Assembly (NCBI RefSeq): GCF_024199795.1
Contig: NZ_JANADK010000001.1
Coordinates: 4,278,001 to 4,342,000, forward strand
Length of the DNA stretch: 64,000 nt
Origin: Bradyrhizobium sp. CCGB01
GTDB lineage: Bacteria; Pseudomonadota; Alphaproteobacteria; Rhizobiales; Xanthobacteraceae
Direction: 5' to 3'
The notes below the pieces were generated by a model that worked only from the letters and a program-made list of their open reading frames with translations, searched no databases and was not told the DNA's origin. The position numbers and the translations under genes are program-made. The number at the start of each line of letters is the position of its first letter. The first letter of the stretch is position 1. Shown here piece after piece: positions 9,091 to 17,744 of this stretch.

Positions 9091-9258
9091 ATGAGCTTGA
9101 TTTTTCGCATTTTCTTTCTCGCGGCCGGCGCCATCACCGCGCTGTTCGTCGCGCGCGATGCGCTCAACTTCACCATCATCCAGACCTTCGTCGCCATCCT
9201 GCTCGTGACCGCCGTCCTCGGCGCTGGAACGCTCTGGAGCCTGCGGCGGAAGACGTGA
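9091..9258 (+). CDS. Small two-helix membrane protein (55 aa)
   Basis: Begins MSLIFRIFFLAAGAITALFV. It has two hydrophobic stretches (~3-20 and ~28-46, FVAILLVTAVLGAGTLWSL) and ends RRKT. The ATG at 9091 follows TGGAGG (9078-9083). The frame extends upstream to 9016 but that part has no RBS and no hydrophobic character. No known family; perhaps a small stress-response membrane protein, which is speculation. Confidence 0.55.
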   Translation: MSLIFRIFFLAAGAITALFVARDALNFTIIQTFVAILLVTAVLGAGTLWSLRRKT

Positions 9259-9335
9259 GCATACCGCATCAAGAAAAATGCCGATGAGTGCCGCGCGGCG
9301 CCCATCGGCTCGGTTCGCAGGCGATGCGGCCTGCT

Positions 9336-11546
9336 TCAGCGCAGGATCTCGCGCAGCACCTCGCCGTCGACTTGGTGCGGCCTGACGCCGAGGATCTGCA
9401 TGATGGTCGGCGCCACGTCGAGATTGCGCATGCGCCGGATCGTCGTCTTCCGGATGTCGGGTCCGGCGGCGATGAAGGTCGCGCTCATCACCGGCAGTTC
9501 GGGATCGTGGCCATGGGCTCCGTAGAAGTTCGGCATCGATAGCGTGGTCGTCGTCGCGTTGAACGGAGCATCGCCGAGGCGGGCGACGCCGGGGCTCTGG
9601 ATGCCGTCGAAATTGTAGCCCGGCGCCATCAGCGCGAACACGTCGCCGAAATCCTGGCCGATGGTCTTGCTGGTGCACAATCCTGTCCCGGCGTTGCATT
9701 GCACGGGCCGGGTCTCGACCACGGTGAAGAGACGCCCGCTATCGAGCGAGAAGTTGAACTTCGGGTTCGGATCGACCGCGTTTTTCACCACGTCGGTGAT
9801 CTGCGCGACCAGCGCCTTGTAGGTGGCGGGATCGACGGTGCCGCCGGATTCGCGGTTCTGGAGGTTGACGTAGATGTTGACCGCCGGACCCGAGGTGCGG
9901 ATCGCCAGCTTGCCGGTGTCGATGCCGGCGTTCTTCAGGACATTGGTCATGCTGACCGAGGTGTGGAACGGCGCGAAGCCGTGATCGGACACCACGATGA
10001 CGTTGCTGTCGGAGCCTGCCGCATCGGCGATCTGCTTCACCGCCTTGTCGGCGGTCTGATAGGCGAAGCGGATATACGATGCGTAGCGCGCGACCTTGTC
10101 CGGATCCTGATTGGCGCCGATCGAGTTCGGGTCCTTCGGGCTGGTGCCCTGGCGGCGATCGGTGAGCAGGAATTGGTGCTCGGAGCCGTCGGGCTGCTCG
10201 ATATAGACCATGACGAGATCGGCGTCGGGATGGTTCTGGATCGCGCGCTCGGCGATGTCGGCCTGGTAGCGCACGAAGGTCTTGACCATGTCCTCGAACA
10301 TCGCCTCGATCTCGACGTCGGGGAAACCAGTGAAGCCGGGGCTCAGGCGCTCCGGAATGCGGAAATCCGCCTGTGGACGCCAGAAGCCGATGTTGTTGTT
10401 GATGTCGTCGACGTCGGCCAGCACCGGTGTGTTGCGCGGGATGAAGTTGCCGCCATAGCGGGCGAAGCGCACGACCGAGAGGTCGGGCGAAAGCTGCGAG
10501 ACGAAATAGGCGGCGCCGACCTTGGCGCCGCTGCCTTCGAAGAAGAACGGTGCGTTCTCGCCGCCGAACCTGGCATAGGCGGGTCCCGTCGACGGCGCGT
10601 GGAACGGTCCCGGCTTGATGCCTTGCGACGCGTCGAAGAACACCAGGGTGTCATAGTTCACCTTGTTGTCGTTGGTGGTGTCGATCGCCGCTGCGCGGAT
10701 CGCGTATTTGACGTCGAACGCTGCGGCATTGCTGGAGCAGGTCGAGGTCTGCGCCGAGGAGCACGAGAACGTCTCGATTGGGGTTGTCGTCACCAGCACC
10801 GGGCTGAACGAGAAATGGCCGCTTGCCTGGAGCGCTGCGATGATGGCCGGATCGGACGCGAAGTCGGACCGGGTCAGCGCGAAGCCCTGGGCGGAAAGGC
10901 CGCCGAACGCGCCAAACGGCACCGTGTAGTTGGTCATGCGGGTCGGCTGAGCCGGCTGCACCACGGTGCCGTTGATGGAGATGTCGGCGCCGTCGCCGCC
11001 CGGCCACGTCGCTGTGGCCACCTTCTTGCCTTGCTGGCGAAGCTGCACCCACAACGGCACGGCAGTCGGGTGCGGCGAGGGTCCGAGCGGGCTCTCCTGA
11101 TAGCCGCCGATCGGGGCTGCGAAGCCGCTGATGCTCGATGTGATCGGCGCGACGATCGCCTCGAAGGTGTTCGACGGGATGTCGTTGTGGACGGCGTTCG
11201 AGCCGGTGGCGATCTCGATGTGCGACACGGCCGTGAGCGACGGCGACGCGGTCACGTTTTGCAGCGCCACTGCGCCGCGGCGGCTCAGCCGCGCGAGGCC
11301 GCCGTCACGCGGCAACACGCCTTCCTCGATGAATTGCTGAATGAAATTGGGCTTGGCGCCGTCGAGCGAGATCAGCACGACCTTCGACTTGCGGCCATGA
11401 TGGCCGCCATTGCGGTCGTGATCCCCGGAGTTGCCGAAACCGCGGTCGCGATCGTCGTTGTCGGCGCGGGCTAGAAGCGCCACGCCGGCCAGCGACGTGG
11501 CGAGCGACATTGCCGATATCAGGGAGAGAAGAATCTTCTTGTTCAT
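9336..11546 (-). CDS. Exported alkaline phosphatase-superfamily phosphodiesterase
   Basis: A 736-residue protein with a signal peptide (~1-28, cleavage after LLARA). A short Asp/His/Gly-rich linker follows, then a type I phosphodiesterase/nucleotide pyrophosphatase domain. Visible metal and active-site residues are Asp62 (ISLDGAK), Thr105 and His109 in SLTAVSHIEIATG, the SDHGF motif, and the HGHDPE motif near the C-terminus. It should hydrolyse phosphate mono- or diesters in the periplasm or outside the cell; the substrate cannot be read from the sequence. GGGGG lies upstream of the start. It is a monocistronic gene, and its long opposite-strand frame (9699-11474) is a codon shadow. Confidence 0.88.
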   Translation of the reverse strand: MNKKILLSLISAMSLATSLAGVALLARADNDDRDRGFGNSGDHDRNGGHHGRKSKVVLISLDGAKPNFIQQFIEEGVLPRDGGLARLSRRGAVALQNVTASPSLTAVSHIEIATGSNAVHNDIPSNTFEAIVAPITSSISGFAAPIGGYQESPLGPSPHPTAVPLWVQLRQQGKKVATATWPGGDGADISINGTVVQPAQPTRMTNYTVPFGAFGGLSAQGFALTRSDFASDPAIIAALQASGHFSFSPVLVTTTPIETFSCSSAQTSTCSSNAAAFDVKYAIRAAAIDTTNDNKVNYDTLVFFDASQGIKPGPFHAPSTGPAYARFGGENAPFFFEGSGAKVGAAYFVSQLSPDLSVVRFARYGGNFIPRNTPVLADVDDINNNIGFWRPQADFRIPERLSPGFTGFPDVEIEAMFEDMVKTFVRYQADIAERAIQNHPDADLVMVYIEQPDGSEHQFLLTDRRQGTSPKDPNSIGANQDPDKVARYASYIRFAYQTADKAVKQIADAAGSDSNVIVVSDHGFAPFHTSVSMTNVLKNAGIDTGKLAIRTSGPAVNIYVNLQNRESGGTVDPATYKALVAQITDVVKNAVDPNPKFNFSLDSGRLFTVVETRPVQCNAGTGLCTSKTIGQDFGDVFALMAPGYNFDGIQSPGVARLGDAPFNATTTTLSMPNFYGAHGHDPELPVMSATFIAAGPDIRKTTIRRMRNLDVAPTIMQILGVRPHQVDGEVLREILR

Positions 11547-11858
11547 GTCGATGCCCCCAAGCTCGCTGCGCAGTTTTTCGCGCTGATGTAGTCCGGAACG
11601 GGGAGCGATTATCGAGCGAAGCCGACGACGCGGATGTGACGCGTGTACGTCGCAGAGATTACACCGCGAGGATGCCGGTGCGTGATCGTTGACATCTTAT
11701 CCGAACGAGCGATGCCATCGCTGTTCGAAAAGTTCACGCTCCGACAAGGACCTAATGCGCGACGTTGACGGCGCCTGACATCATCTGGTTCAGGCGCTGG
11801 TCATAAAATGGAACTCGCCCATTTCAAAAAGATCGCGGCGGTCGCGTCGCCGCTTCAG
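11547..11858. other. Intergenic region upstream of the phosphodiesterase gene
   Basis: 312 bases between the phosphodiesterase start and the stop of the AhpD-like gene, both on the minus strand. It should contain the phosphodiesterase promoter and the end of the upstream transcript. No strong terminator hairpin or RNA gene was recognised. Confidence 0.5.
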
Positions 11859-12440
11859 TTATGTCTTCGGCAGGCGTCCCATGAGGTAGAACTCCTCGTT
11901 CGGCCGCATGCCGGTGAAATTCGCCAGCCGGTTCGACAGTGCGAAGAAGGCGGAGATCGCGGCGATGTCCCAGATGTCGTCGTCGCTGAAGCCGTGCGGC
12001 GCGAGCGCCGCAAAATCCTCCTCGGAGATGCGTTGCGCATCCGCCGAGACCTTCATCGCGAAATCGAGCATGGCCTTCTGCCGCGGCGTGATGTCGGCCT
12101 TGCGGTAGTTCACCGCGACCTGGTCGGCGATCACGGGGTTCTTGGCGCGGATGCGCAGGATCGCGCCGTGCGCAATCACGCAATACTGGCACTGGTTGGC
12201 CGCCGAGGTCGCGACCACGATCATCTCGCGTTCGGCCTTGGTGAGGCCGCTGTCCTTCTCCATCAGCGCGTCGTGATAGGCGAAGAATGCGCGGAACTCG
12301 TCGGGGCGGTAGGCCAGCGTCAGAAACACGTTCGGCACGAAACCGCTCTTTTCCTGAACGCCGAGGAGGCGTGTGCGGATGTCGTCGGGAAGCGTGTCGA
12401 TGGCGGGAGCGGGGAAGCGTTGTGAGGGAGGAGGGGTCAT
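11859..12440 (-). CDS. Peroxidase-related AhpD/carboxymuconolactone decarboxylase-family protein
   Basis: A 193-residue all-helical protein with the AhpD redox motif CQYCVIAHG: two cysteines two residues apart, and a downstream His. The uncharacterised peroxidase-related branch has the same length and the same PDEFRAFFAYHDALM region. It probably reduces peroxides or acts as a thiol-disulfide redox enzyme in the cytoplasm. The start at 12440 (MTPPPSQRF) is chosen; the frame continues to an ATG at 12512, but that stretch looks non-coding. Confidence 0.85.
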   Translation of the reverse strand: MTPPPSQRFPAPAIDTLPDDIRTRLLGVQEKSGFVPNVFLTLAYRPDEFRAFFAYHDALMEKDSGLTKAEREMIVVATSAANQCQYCVIAHGAILRIRAKNPVIADQVAVNYRKADITPRQKAMLDFAMKVSADAQRISEEDFAALAPHGFSDDDIWDIAAISAFFALSNRLANFTGMRPNEEFYLMGRLPKT

Positions 12441-12553
12441 GACGATGTTCCGGATCGGGCTCTCGGGGAAACGCGGAACATAGTCGATCGCAGTCGTTCG
12501 CGCAAAGCGCATGCGCGGCTACATCTTGGCCGGCGCAGACAGAGGCGAGGCTC

Positions 12554-14314
12554 TCAAAGAGTCTTCAAATATTCGAGGAGTGCCTTCTTTTCGTCGTCGC
12601 TCAAGCGCGTGCCATAGTCATGCCCGCATCGGCTGTTGCCTGAATTGAGGTGATCGCAATCGGTGGCTGGACGGGTTGGCCCCTCTTGTGTGACGTCAAG
12701 ACCAACATTTTTGGTGTCGTATCTCGCGCCAACTTTGAATTGTGACATGCGCTTCGCGGGCGGGACGAGCAATTCCGCCAATGTCGGCACCGAGCCGTTG
12801 TGCAAGTAAGGCGCCGCGGCCCAAATTCCCTCCAGCACGCGAGCTTCATATTCACCTCTCTTGAGGGTGCGCTTGAAGAACGTCCACGGCTCGATCGTCA
12901 GGCTGTCCGGCGGTCTCGATGGTTGCGCGCTGGCCGGTGCGATGGAGGCCCGTGCCGGAGCCGGCGACGCTAGCGGAGACTTGGGCGCGGCGGGCGCCAC
13001 TTGCCCGTTGCGTGGCAAGGAGCCAAAGCCGTCACCGGCACCGAGCTCGCTCCCCCGAGACAGCTTATAGTTCAGAATCGTACCGGCGACTGCGCTGAAC
13101 ATCATGTGGACGGCGTAATCCTCCTCCTCCAGATCCCTGGCGACTCCCGGGGTGCCTGCTCCCTTCAGCGCGCCAGTCTTCACTCTCCAACCGAGCTCAT
13201 CGAATTGACGAGTGTCGGTGCCGACGTTCTGGAGCGGCGTCTCCCACGTTGTAGCAAACAAGTCACGCAGGACGCGTATCTCCTGCTTCTCATGACACCC
13301 GTCACTGCAGTGTCTTTGGTAGAGTTTTTGACCTTCGTCAGCCAGTTTCTGGTCGAGATCCCATTCCTGTGGCCATTTTGGCGGCCCCATCTTCAAGACC
13401 AATTTCTCGAGTCTTTCCAGCCCATCGAAATTGATGGAGTTGGAGTAGTCTAAGAATAAGCCGGAAGAAGGCTTTGGTTCGAAGTTGGCGAACGCCAGAG
13501 CCTGCCCGGTGTTCCGGGCAAGTGCGAAAACGCGGTTTCCATTCAACACAAAACCGGCCCAATCGGTTTGGTTCTGCATCGGTGAGTTCCACAGGAAAGG
13601 ATACCGCACCGGAGCGTCGGCAATCCTCATGTTTTCCTTGATCAACAAATCAGGCGGCGGCCCAATGTCGGTGCCGGATATACGGTTGAAGATGATCCCG
13701 ACGGCGTCCAGCCGCCCAGGCCCCCAGCCAACTGGTGGCAATGTACCGGCCACGAATGCATGAAAGCGCCGGTGCCATGCATCGACCCTCTGACGCAGTT
13801 TGGCAACATCGGCAGCAGGTTCGGAGACGGCCGCAGCAAATTCAGCGAATGCCGGTTCGCTGGCGGTCACATCTCCTACCGCCTTGTCCAGGTCGCTCAG
13901 GAACTCCTGGAAATCCACAAAGGCCGGACCGCCATCGATGCGGTACGTCTTGCCTCCCACTTCAACCTGCCGCGTGTGACATGCGGAGCATGTTATCCCG
14001 ACCATCTGGGACTCTGCGGGACCCGTGGTGTGGAGGCCGACGGGGAGGTTGGCCTTATTGTCCGGATTTGGGAGAAAACCGTATCGGGTCAGACCATCCG
14101 AGAGGAACGGTTGTCCGTCCTTCGTTTTCAATGCCCGTAACCAGGTGAGGTTGATTAAGCGGGAGCCTTGGTCGCGCGTGTAGTAGTCAGCCCTGTCTTC
14201 CGGTTTCCAATTCTGGCCCTGGTCGACATATATTGGATCGGCGAGAGCGGTCTCAATTCCCGAACTTGCGGCGACGACCAGCGCAACGCGAATGAGGAAA
14301 GCGACACGACGCAT
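12554..14314 (-). CDS. Exported diheme cytochrome c peroxidase-like protein with CX3CH heme site
   Basis: A 586-residue protein with a signal peptide (~1-25, ending ETALA). The first heme motif is CSACH (109-113). The second is CSDGCH (336-341), with three rather than two residues between the cysteines. The region near RDQGSRLINLTWLRAL and the final DDEKKALLEYLKTL are those of diheme cytochrome c peroxidase/RoxA-like proteins. A Pro/Ala/Ser-rich linker (~440-475) interrupts the C-terminal half. It acts in the periplasm, either as a peroxidase or an oxygenase. The ATG at 14314 is preferred because GGAGGG lies 7 nt upstream; the ATG at 14329 overlaps that site. Confidence 0.82.
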   Translation of the reverse strand: MRRVAFLIRVALVVAASSGIETALADPIYVDQGQNWKPEDRADYYTRDQGSRLINLTWLRALKTKDGQPFLSDGLTRYGFLPNPDNKANLPVGLHTTGPAESQMVGITCSACHTRQVEVGGKTYRIDGGPAFVDFQEFLSDLDKAVGDVTASEPAFAEFAAAVSEPAADVAKLRQRVDAWHRRFHAFVAGTLPPVGWGPGRLDAVGIIFNRISGTDIGPPPDLLIKENMRIADAPVRYPFLWNSPMQNQTDWAGFVLNGNRVFALARNTGQALAFANFEPKPSSGLFLDYSNSINFDGLERLEKLVLKMGPPKWPQEWDLDQKLADEGQKLYQRHCSDGCHEKQEIRVLRDLFATTWETPLQNVGTDTRQFDELGWRVKTGALKGAGTPGVARDLEEEDYAVHMMFSAVAGTILNYKLSRGSELGAGDGFGSLPRNGQVAPAAPKSPLASPAPARASIAPASAQPSRPPDSLTIEPWTFFKRTLKRGEYEARVLEGIWAAAPYLHNGSVPTLAELLVPPAKRMSQFKVGARYDTKNVGLDVTQEGPTRPATDCDHLNSGNSRCGHDYGTRLSDDEKKALLEYLKTL

Positions 14315-14585
14315 CGCATGACCCTCCATGAACTACAATTGAATCACCTGTTTTCTCGAAACCAGAATCTGTGAAATACGCGCAGCCGGGCGATGCAGCT
14401 CGCCCGGTAGCGACGAGAGCTGTCAGAAATAGCCGCCTGATGTTCGAGATTGTACTTCTTGACAAAGTCCCGTCAAGGTCGTTGCGTTGAGTCGGAGGTC
14501 CGGATTGCATGCTACGTCCGTTGAGCGCGGCGAGCCCGCGACACGGGCCCCCGTGAGCTGGTGTGTTGCGACACGAGCGGCCTTG

Positions 14586-17486
14586 CTAAACCGCGAGCCG
14601 GGATCCGTCCCAGGCAACAATGCCAAACTGATCGCAAATCGCGTGCATCTCGGCGAGATCCTCGACGACGCGGGCGGTACCAGGCTTCGCCTCGGCGATC
14701 AGTCGCGCCCTCAAGCCAAGACATTCGACAATCAGCCACGGATTCCTGACGGTCCTGGCGATGGAAAGAGCAGCATCCAGGGCGCTCAGGCCGCGTTCGG
14801 ATTTCCCGTCCCGAACGAGAGCCTCGGCGTAACCCGCGTAGAGAAGGCTGAGCTCGATCTGGCCTGTCCGCAGATGCATGCCGCTCTCCATGCAGGCGTC
14901 TATCAGGTCGACGGCCTGATGTGCCTGGCCTGTTCGTGCCAGAGCTGTCGCCATTGCTCCGGTCAGGTTGGCCTTGCTGGCATCGTAGCCGTTACGTTCG
15001 ACGATCTCCCTTGCAATCGACAAGCATTCCACAGCCTGGTCATTTCGATGGAGCATGAGGAGATTTCGCCCCATCGTAATGCGGGCGAGCACTTGCCCAT
15101 ATGAATCCTGCTCACGAACTGCGATCTCCAATGCACGCGATGCGAATCCGAGCGCCTCGGCATATTCACCCGTTGCATTCATGAACCAGCTCCTGAATGC
15201 CAAAACCGTGCATTTCGGACCGGCCGGTGTCCCGAGACGGGCAGTCTCGAGTTCTCCCGTGAGCATTTCATTCAGTTCGTCCATCGCCGCAATCGCGCGA
15301 TCGACGTGGCCCATGCTGTACAGCACATTTGCCATGATGGTCTGATTTGAAAATACCAGTGCTGTCGATTTCAGCGCTCGAGCCGTTTTCAATCCATCGC
15401 TCGTTATTTGCAGTCCTTCTTCATACCGGCCCTCAAACCAGTAGACCATCCCGAGTTGCGACTGGACGCTGCACACGTGAGCAGTCCTGCCTTGGCGCCG
15501 CGCCAGCTCCAACGTTCGCGGCAAATGCATATTTACTTTTTTGAATTCGCCAAGTTGCAGCATCGAAGCGAAGCTCATTCGACCGAAGTCGACATATTTT
15601 TCTTCGGCGGCTTCCCCAAGACGCTCGATGAGCTTGAGCGCCCGGTCATATATCAAACTGAGCGATGAGGCCGCGGCGTTCCGGCGCGCTTCCACGGCCG
15701 CCTCCCAGAGATAGCCAAGTGCAGCATCAGCATCTCCGGCTTCCTCTGCATGAAAGGCCAGCTGTTCGTAACGTCCATCAAGATTCGGGTAACGCCGAAC
15801 GATCGCCTGGACAGCGGCCTGGTGGATCTCCAGACGACGGCCACGCGGTATCGTGTTTGCACAGGCCTCGGCGATGATCTGATGCCGGAAACGCACGGAG
15901 TTACCCGCAAGCGGATGGACAAAGGCAAATCGGGCGAGCTCGAACAATGCAGTCAGCAGCTCGCCTGCGTCCACGCCCAGCACCGTCGTAGCCAATGGGA
16001 TTTCTACCTCCTCTCCCAGCAGGCTGAGCGTCTGCGCGAATGTCTTCAGTTTCGGAGACAGCCGTTGCAGCCGCGCATGAATCACGGACTCGACGCTCTG
16101 AGGTAGCGATTGTTCGCTCGTTGCGTTCGTCGCCTCCGCCGAACGCAAGAACTCTTCCAATACGAAGGGGACGCCGTCAGCGCGATCGATTGCTCTCGCA
16201 AACACGGTCGGGGATCGAGACTTCGGCCACAATTGACGTCCCATAGCCTCCATGTTGGCCCGCGACAGCGGTTGCAGATGAATGAGCTCGTCCGCAATTT
16301 CCATGGACTGGTTTGATGATTCCGGACGTCCGGTCAGCAATATGCAAAGCGGCTGCGGGGTACTTGCGCGCGCGAGTAATTTCAGGAAATGGCGGCTTTC
16401 CGGATCGATCCACTGGAGGTCTTCGATCAGCAAGAGAGTTGGTCTATTGAGCGCCAATGCGAGGAAGGCATTGACGAGTGCGTGTGCAATTTGCGTTTGC
16501 GTATTGTCGGTCAATCGTTGGCGAGCGGACGTTTTTCCAACGATGAATAGAGCTTCGAGCTTTCTGCGATCGGCTGCCTCGACGTGCAGTGCCGCGAGAG
16601 CCTCGCGAATATGTTCATCCGAAGATGAGCTGTTTGCAGCGAGCATGTCGCCCACCAAGCTGCGGGCGGCGGCGAATGCGGTGGCACGTCTTTGTACGCC
16701 GCCATAAAAGACGCAGCATCTCACGTCGGATGTCAGTGCCTCGGTCATTACGGCTGTCGCAAGGCGGCTCTTGCCGATACCTGGTTCGCCTAGCAGGGCG
16801 ACGGAGCAGCTTTTGCCGCCCGGGCGCGGGAGCAGTTCTCGAAGCGCTGCAAGTTCGTCGACCCGATTCACGATCGGCGTTTGATAGCGGCTGGCGATTT
16901 CGTTGTGATCGACGTCGTCCGGCCGGGCATTCAGCGTGTAGGCCTCGATGACCCGATCGGCAATTCCCGAAGTCGTCTTGTGTGCCGTAAGGTCGAGTGG
17001 CGATCGGCACAGCTCTGCGGTTTCGGCACTAACCCTGATCTCGCCTGCGGCCGCTTCCTGCTGGAGCTTGGCAGCAACGTGCACGGTCGCTCCGGCAACG
17101 TCGAAGCGGGCGATGGCATGTTTGCCGCCTATGCGTAAGCCGACCAGGCCGGAGTGAAGTCCGACGCGAAAATTGACCGGATCTCCCTTGGGGCCGGTCG
17201 ACCGGCTATGACTCTGAATGTCCCAGGCTGCGATGCACGCGCGATCCGCATGATCCTCATACGCGGTTGGCCAGCCGAATATGGCAATGCCACCGTCTCC
17301 CGCATAGTGGACGATCTGTCCCCCGAGACGCTCCACGGAATTGCGGATGTGATCCAGCCACTGGTCCAAAAACGCTTGAGCTTCATCGGGGTCGCAAGCC
17401 GCGATGTGGCGAGTTGAACCCACCATGTCGACGGCGAGCACCGTTATGATGTTACGATCCGCAATATTGGCACCGCCCACGGACAT
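14586..17486 (-). CDS. Class III cyclase-like/AAA ATPase/TPR regulatory protein
   Basis: A 966-residue three-part protein. Residues ~12-185 form a class III nucleotidyl cyclase domain with metal-binding Asp20 (LAVDMVGST) and Asp64 (YAGDGGIAIFG). Residues ~205-480 form a STAND/AAA-type ATPase with Walker A GEPGIGKS (233-240) and Walker B LLLIEDLQWID. The remainder is TPR-like repeats. In the cyclase domain, the usual VNxAxR segment reads VHVAAK, so the transition-state Asn and Arg are replaced by His and Lys. It may therefore bind nucleotide without cyclising it. The gene is monocistronic; a soluble cytoplasmic signalling protein is likely. Confidence 0.85.
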   Translation of the reverse strand: MSVGGANIADRNIITVLAVDMVGSTRHIAACDPDEAQAFLDQWLDHIRNSVERLGGQIVHYAGDGGIAIFGWPTAYEDHADRACIAAWDIQSHSRSTGPKGDPVNFRVGLHSGLVGLRIGGKHAIARFDVAGATVHVAAKLQQEAAAGEIRVSAETAELCRSPLDLTAHKTTSGIADRVIEAYTLNARPDDVDHNEIASRYQTPIVNRVDELAALRELLPRPGGKSCSVALLGEPGIGKSRLATAVMTEALTSDVRCCVFYGGVQRRATAFAAARSLVGDMLAANSSSSDEHIREALAALHVEAADRRKLEALFIVGKTSARQRLTDNTQTQIAHALVNAFLALALNRPTLLLIEDLQWIDPESRHFLKLLARASTPQPLCILLTGRPESSNQSMEIADELIHLQPLSRANMEAMGRQLWPKSRSPTVFARAIDRADGVPFVLEEFLRSAEATNATSEQSLPQSVESVIHARLQRLSPKLKTFAQTLSLLGEEVEIPLATTVLGVDAGELLTALFELARFAFVHPLAGNSVRFRHQIIAEACANTIPRGRRLEIHQAAVQAIVRRYPNLDGRYEQLAFHAEEAGDADAALGYLWEAAVEARRNAAASSLSLIYDRALKLIERLGEAAEEKYVDFGRMSFASMLQLGEFKKVNMHLPRTLELARRQGRTAHVCSVQSQLGMVYWFEGRYEEGLQITSDGLKTARALKSTALVFSNQTIMANVLYSMGHVDRAIAAMDELNEMLTGELETARLGTPAGPKCTVLAFRSWFMNATGEYAEALGFASRALEIAVREQDSYGQVLARITMGRNLLMLHRNDQAVECLSIAREIVERNGYDASKANLTGAMATALARTGQAHQAVDLIDACMESGMHLRTGQIELSLLYAGYAEALVRDGKSERGLSALDAALSIARTVRNPWLIVECLGLRARLIAEAKPGTARVVEDLAEMHAICDQFGIVAWDGSRLAV

Positions 17487-17543
17487 CTCGCGCCCCGCGT
17501 CCTCAAACCGGCTCCAAAGGCAACGGTAGCACGAAGGACAAGG

Positions 17544-17591
17544 CTTGGGCTATCCGCGAGACGCGGCCTTGGGCTATCCGCTAGACGCAGC
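17544..17591. repeat. Tandem 24-bp duplication
   Basis: Two adjacent 24-nt copies starting CTTGGGCTATCCGC differ at two positions; a third copy is suggested by CTTGAGCC just after. They lie in the 258-bp space between the cyclase-like gene and the HerA-type gene. Only two units and no spacers, so this is not a CRISPR. Confidence 0.7.
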
Positions 17592-17744
17592 CTTGAGCCG
17601 CGATATCCGGGGCATTGCCCGTCTTTCGCGGCTGCCCGCTGTTCGGGAAATTCCAGAGGCGGCGATGTTGACGGACAAGCGGCGGCCTACCGGATAAGCC
17701 CCCCGGGGGCATGGGAGCAGTGTGTGCGCCCAGCCGCGCCGTCT

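Noticed and set aside
9699..11474. A 591-codon open frame on the plus strand
   Set aside because: It lies entirely opposite the phosphodiesterase gene, has an Arg/Val/Asp-rich composition typical of antisense reading of high-GC genes, and has no domain features.
17544..17591. Possible CRISPR repeat
   Set aside because: Two directly adjacent 24-nt copies with no unique spacer and no cas genes in the window.
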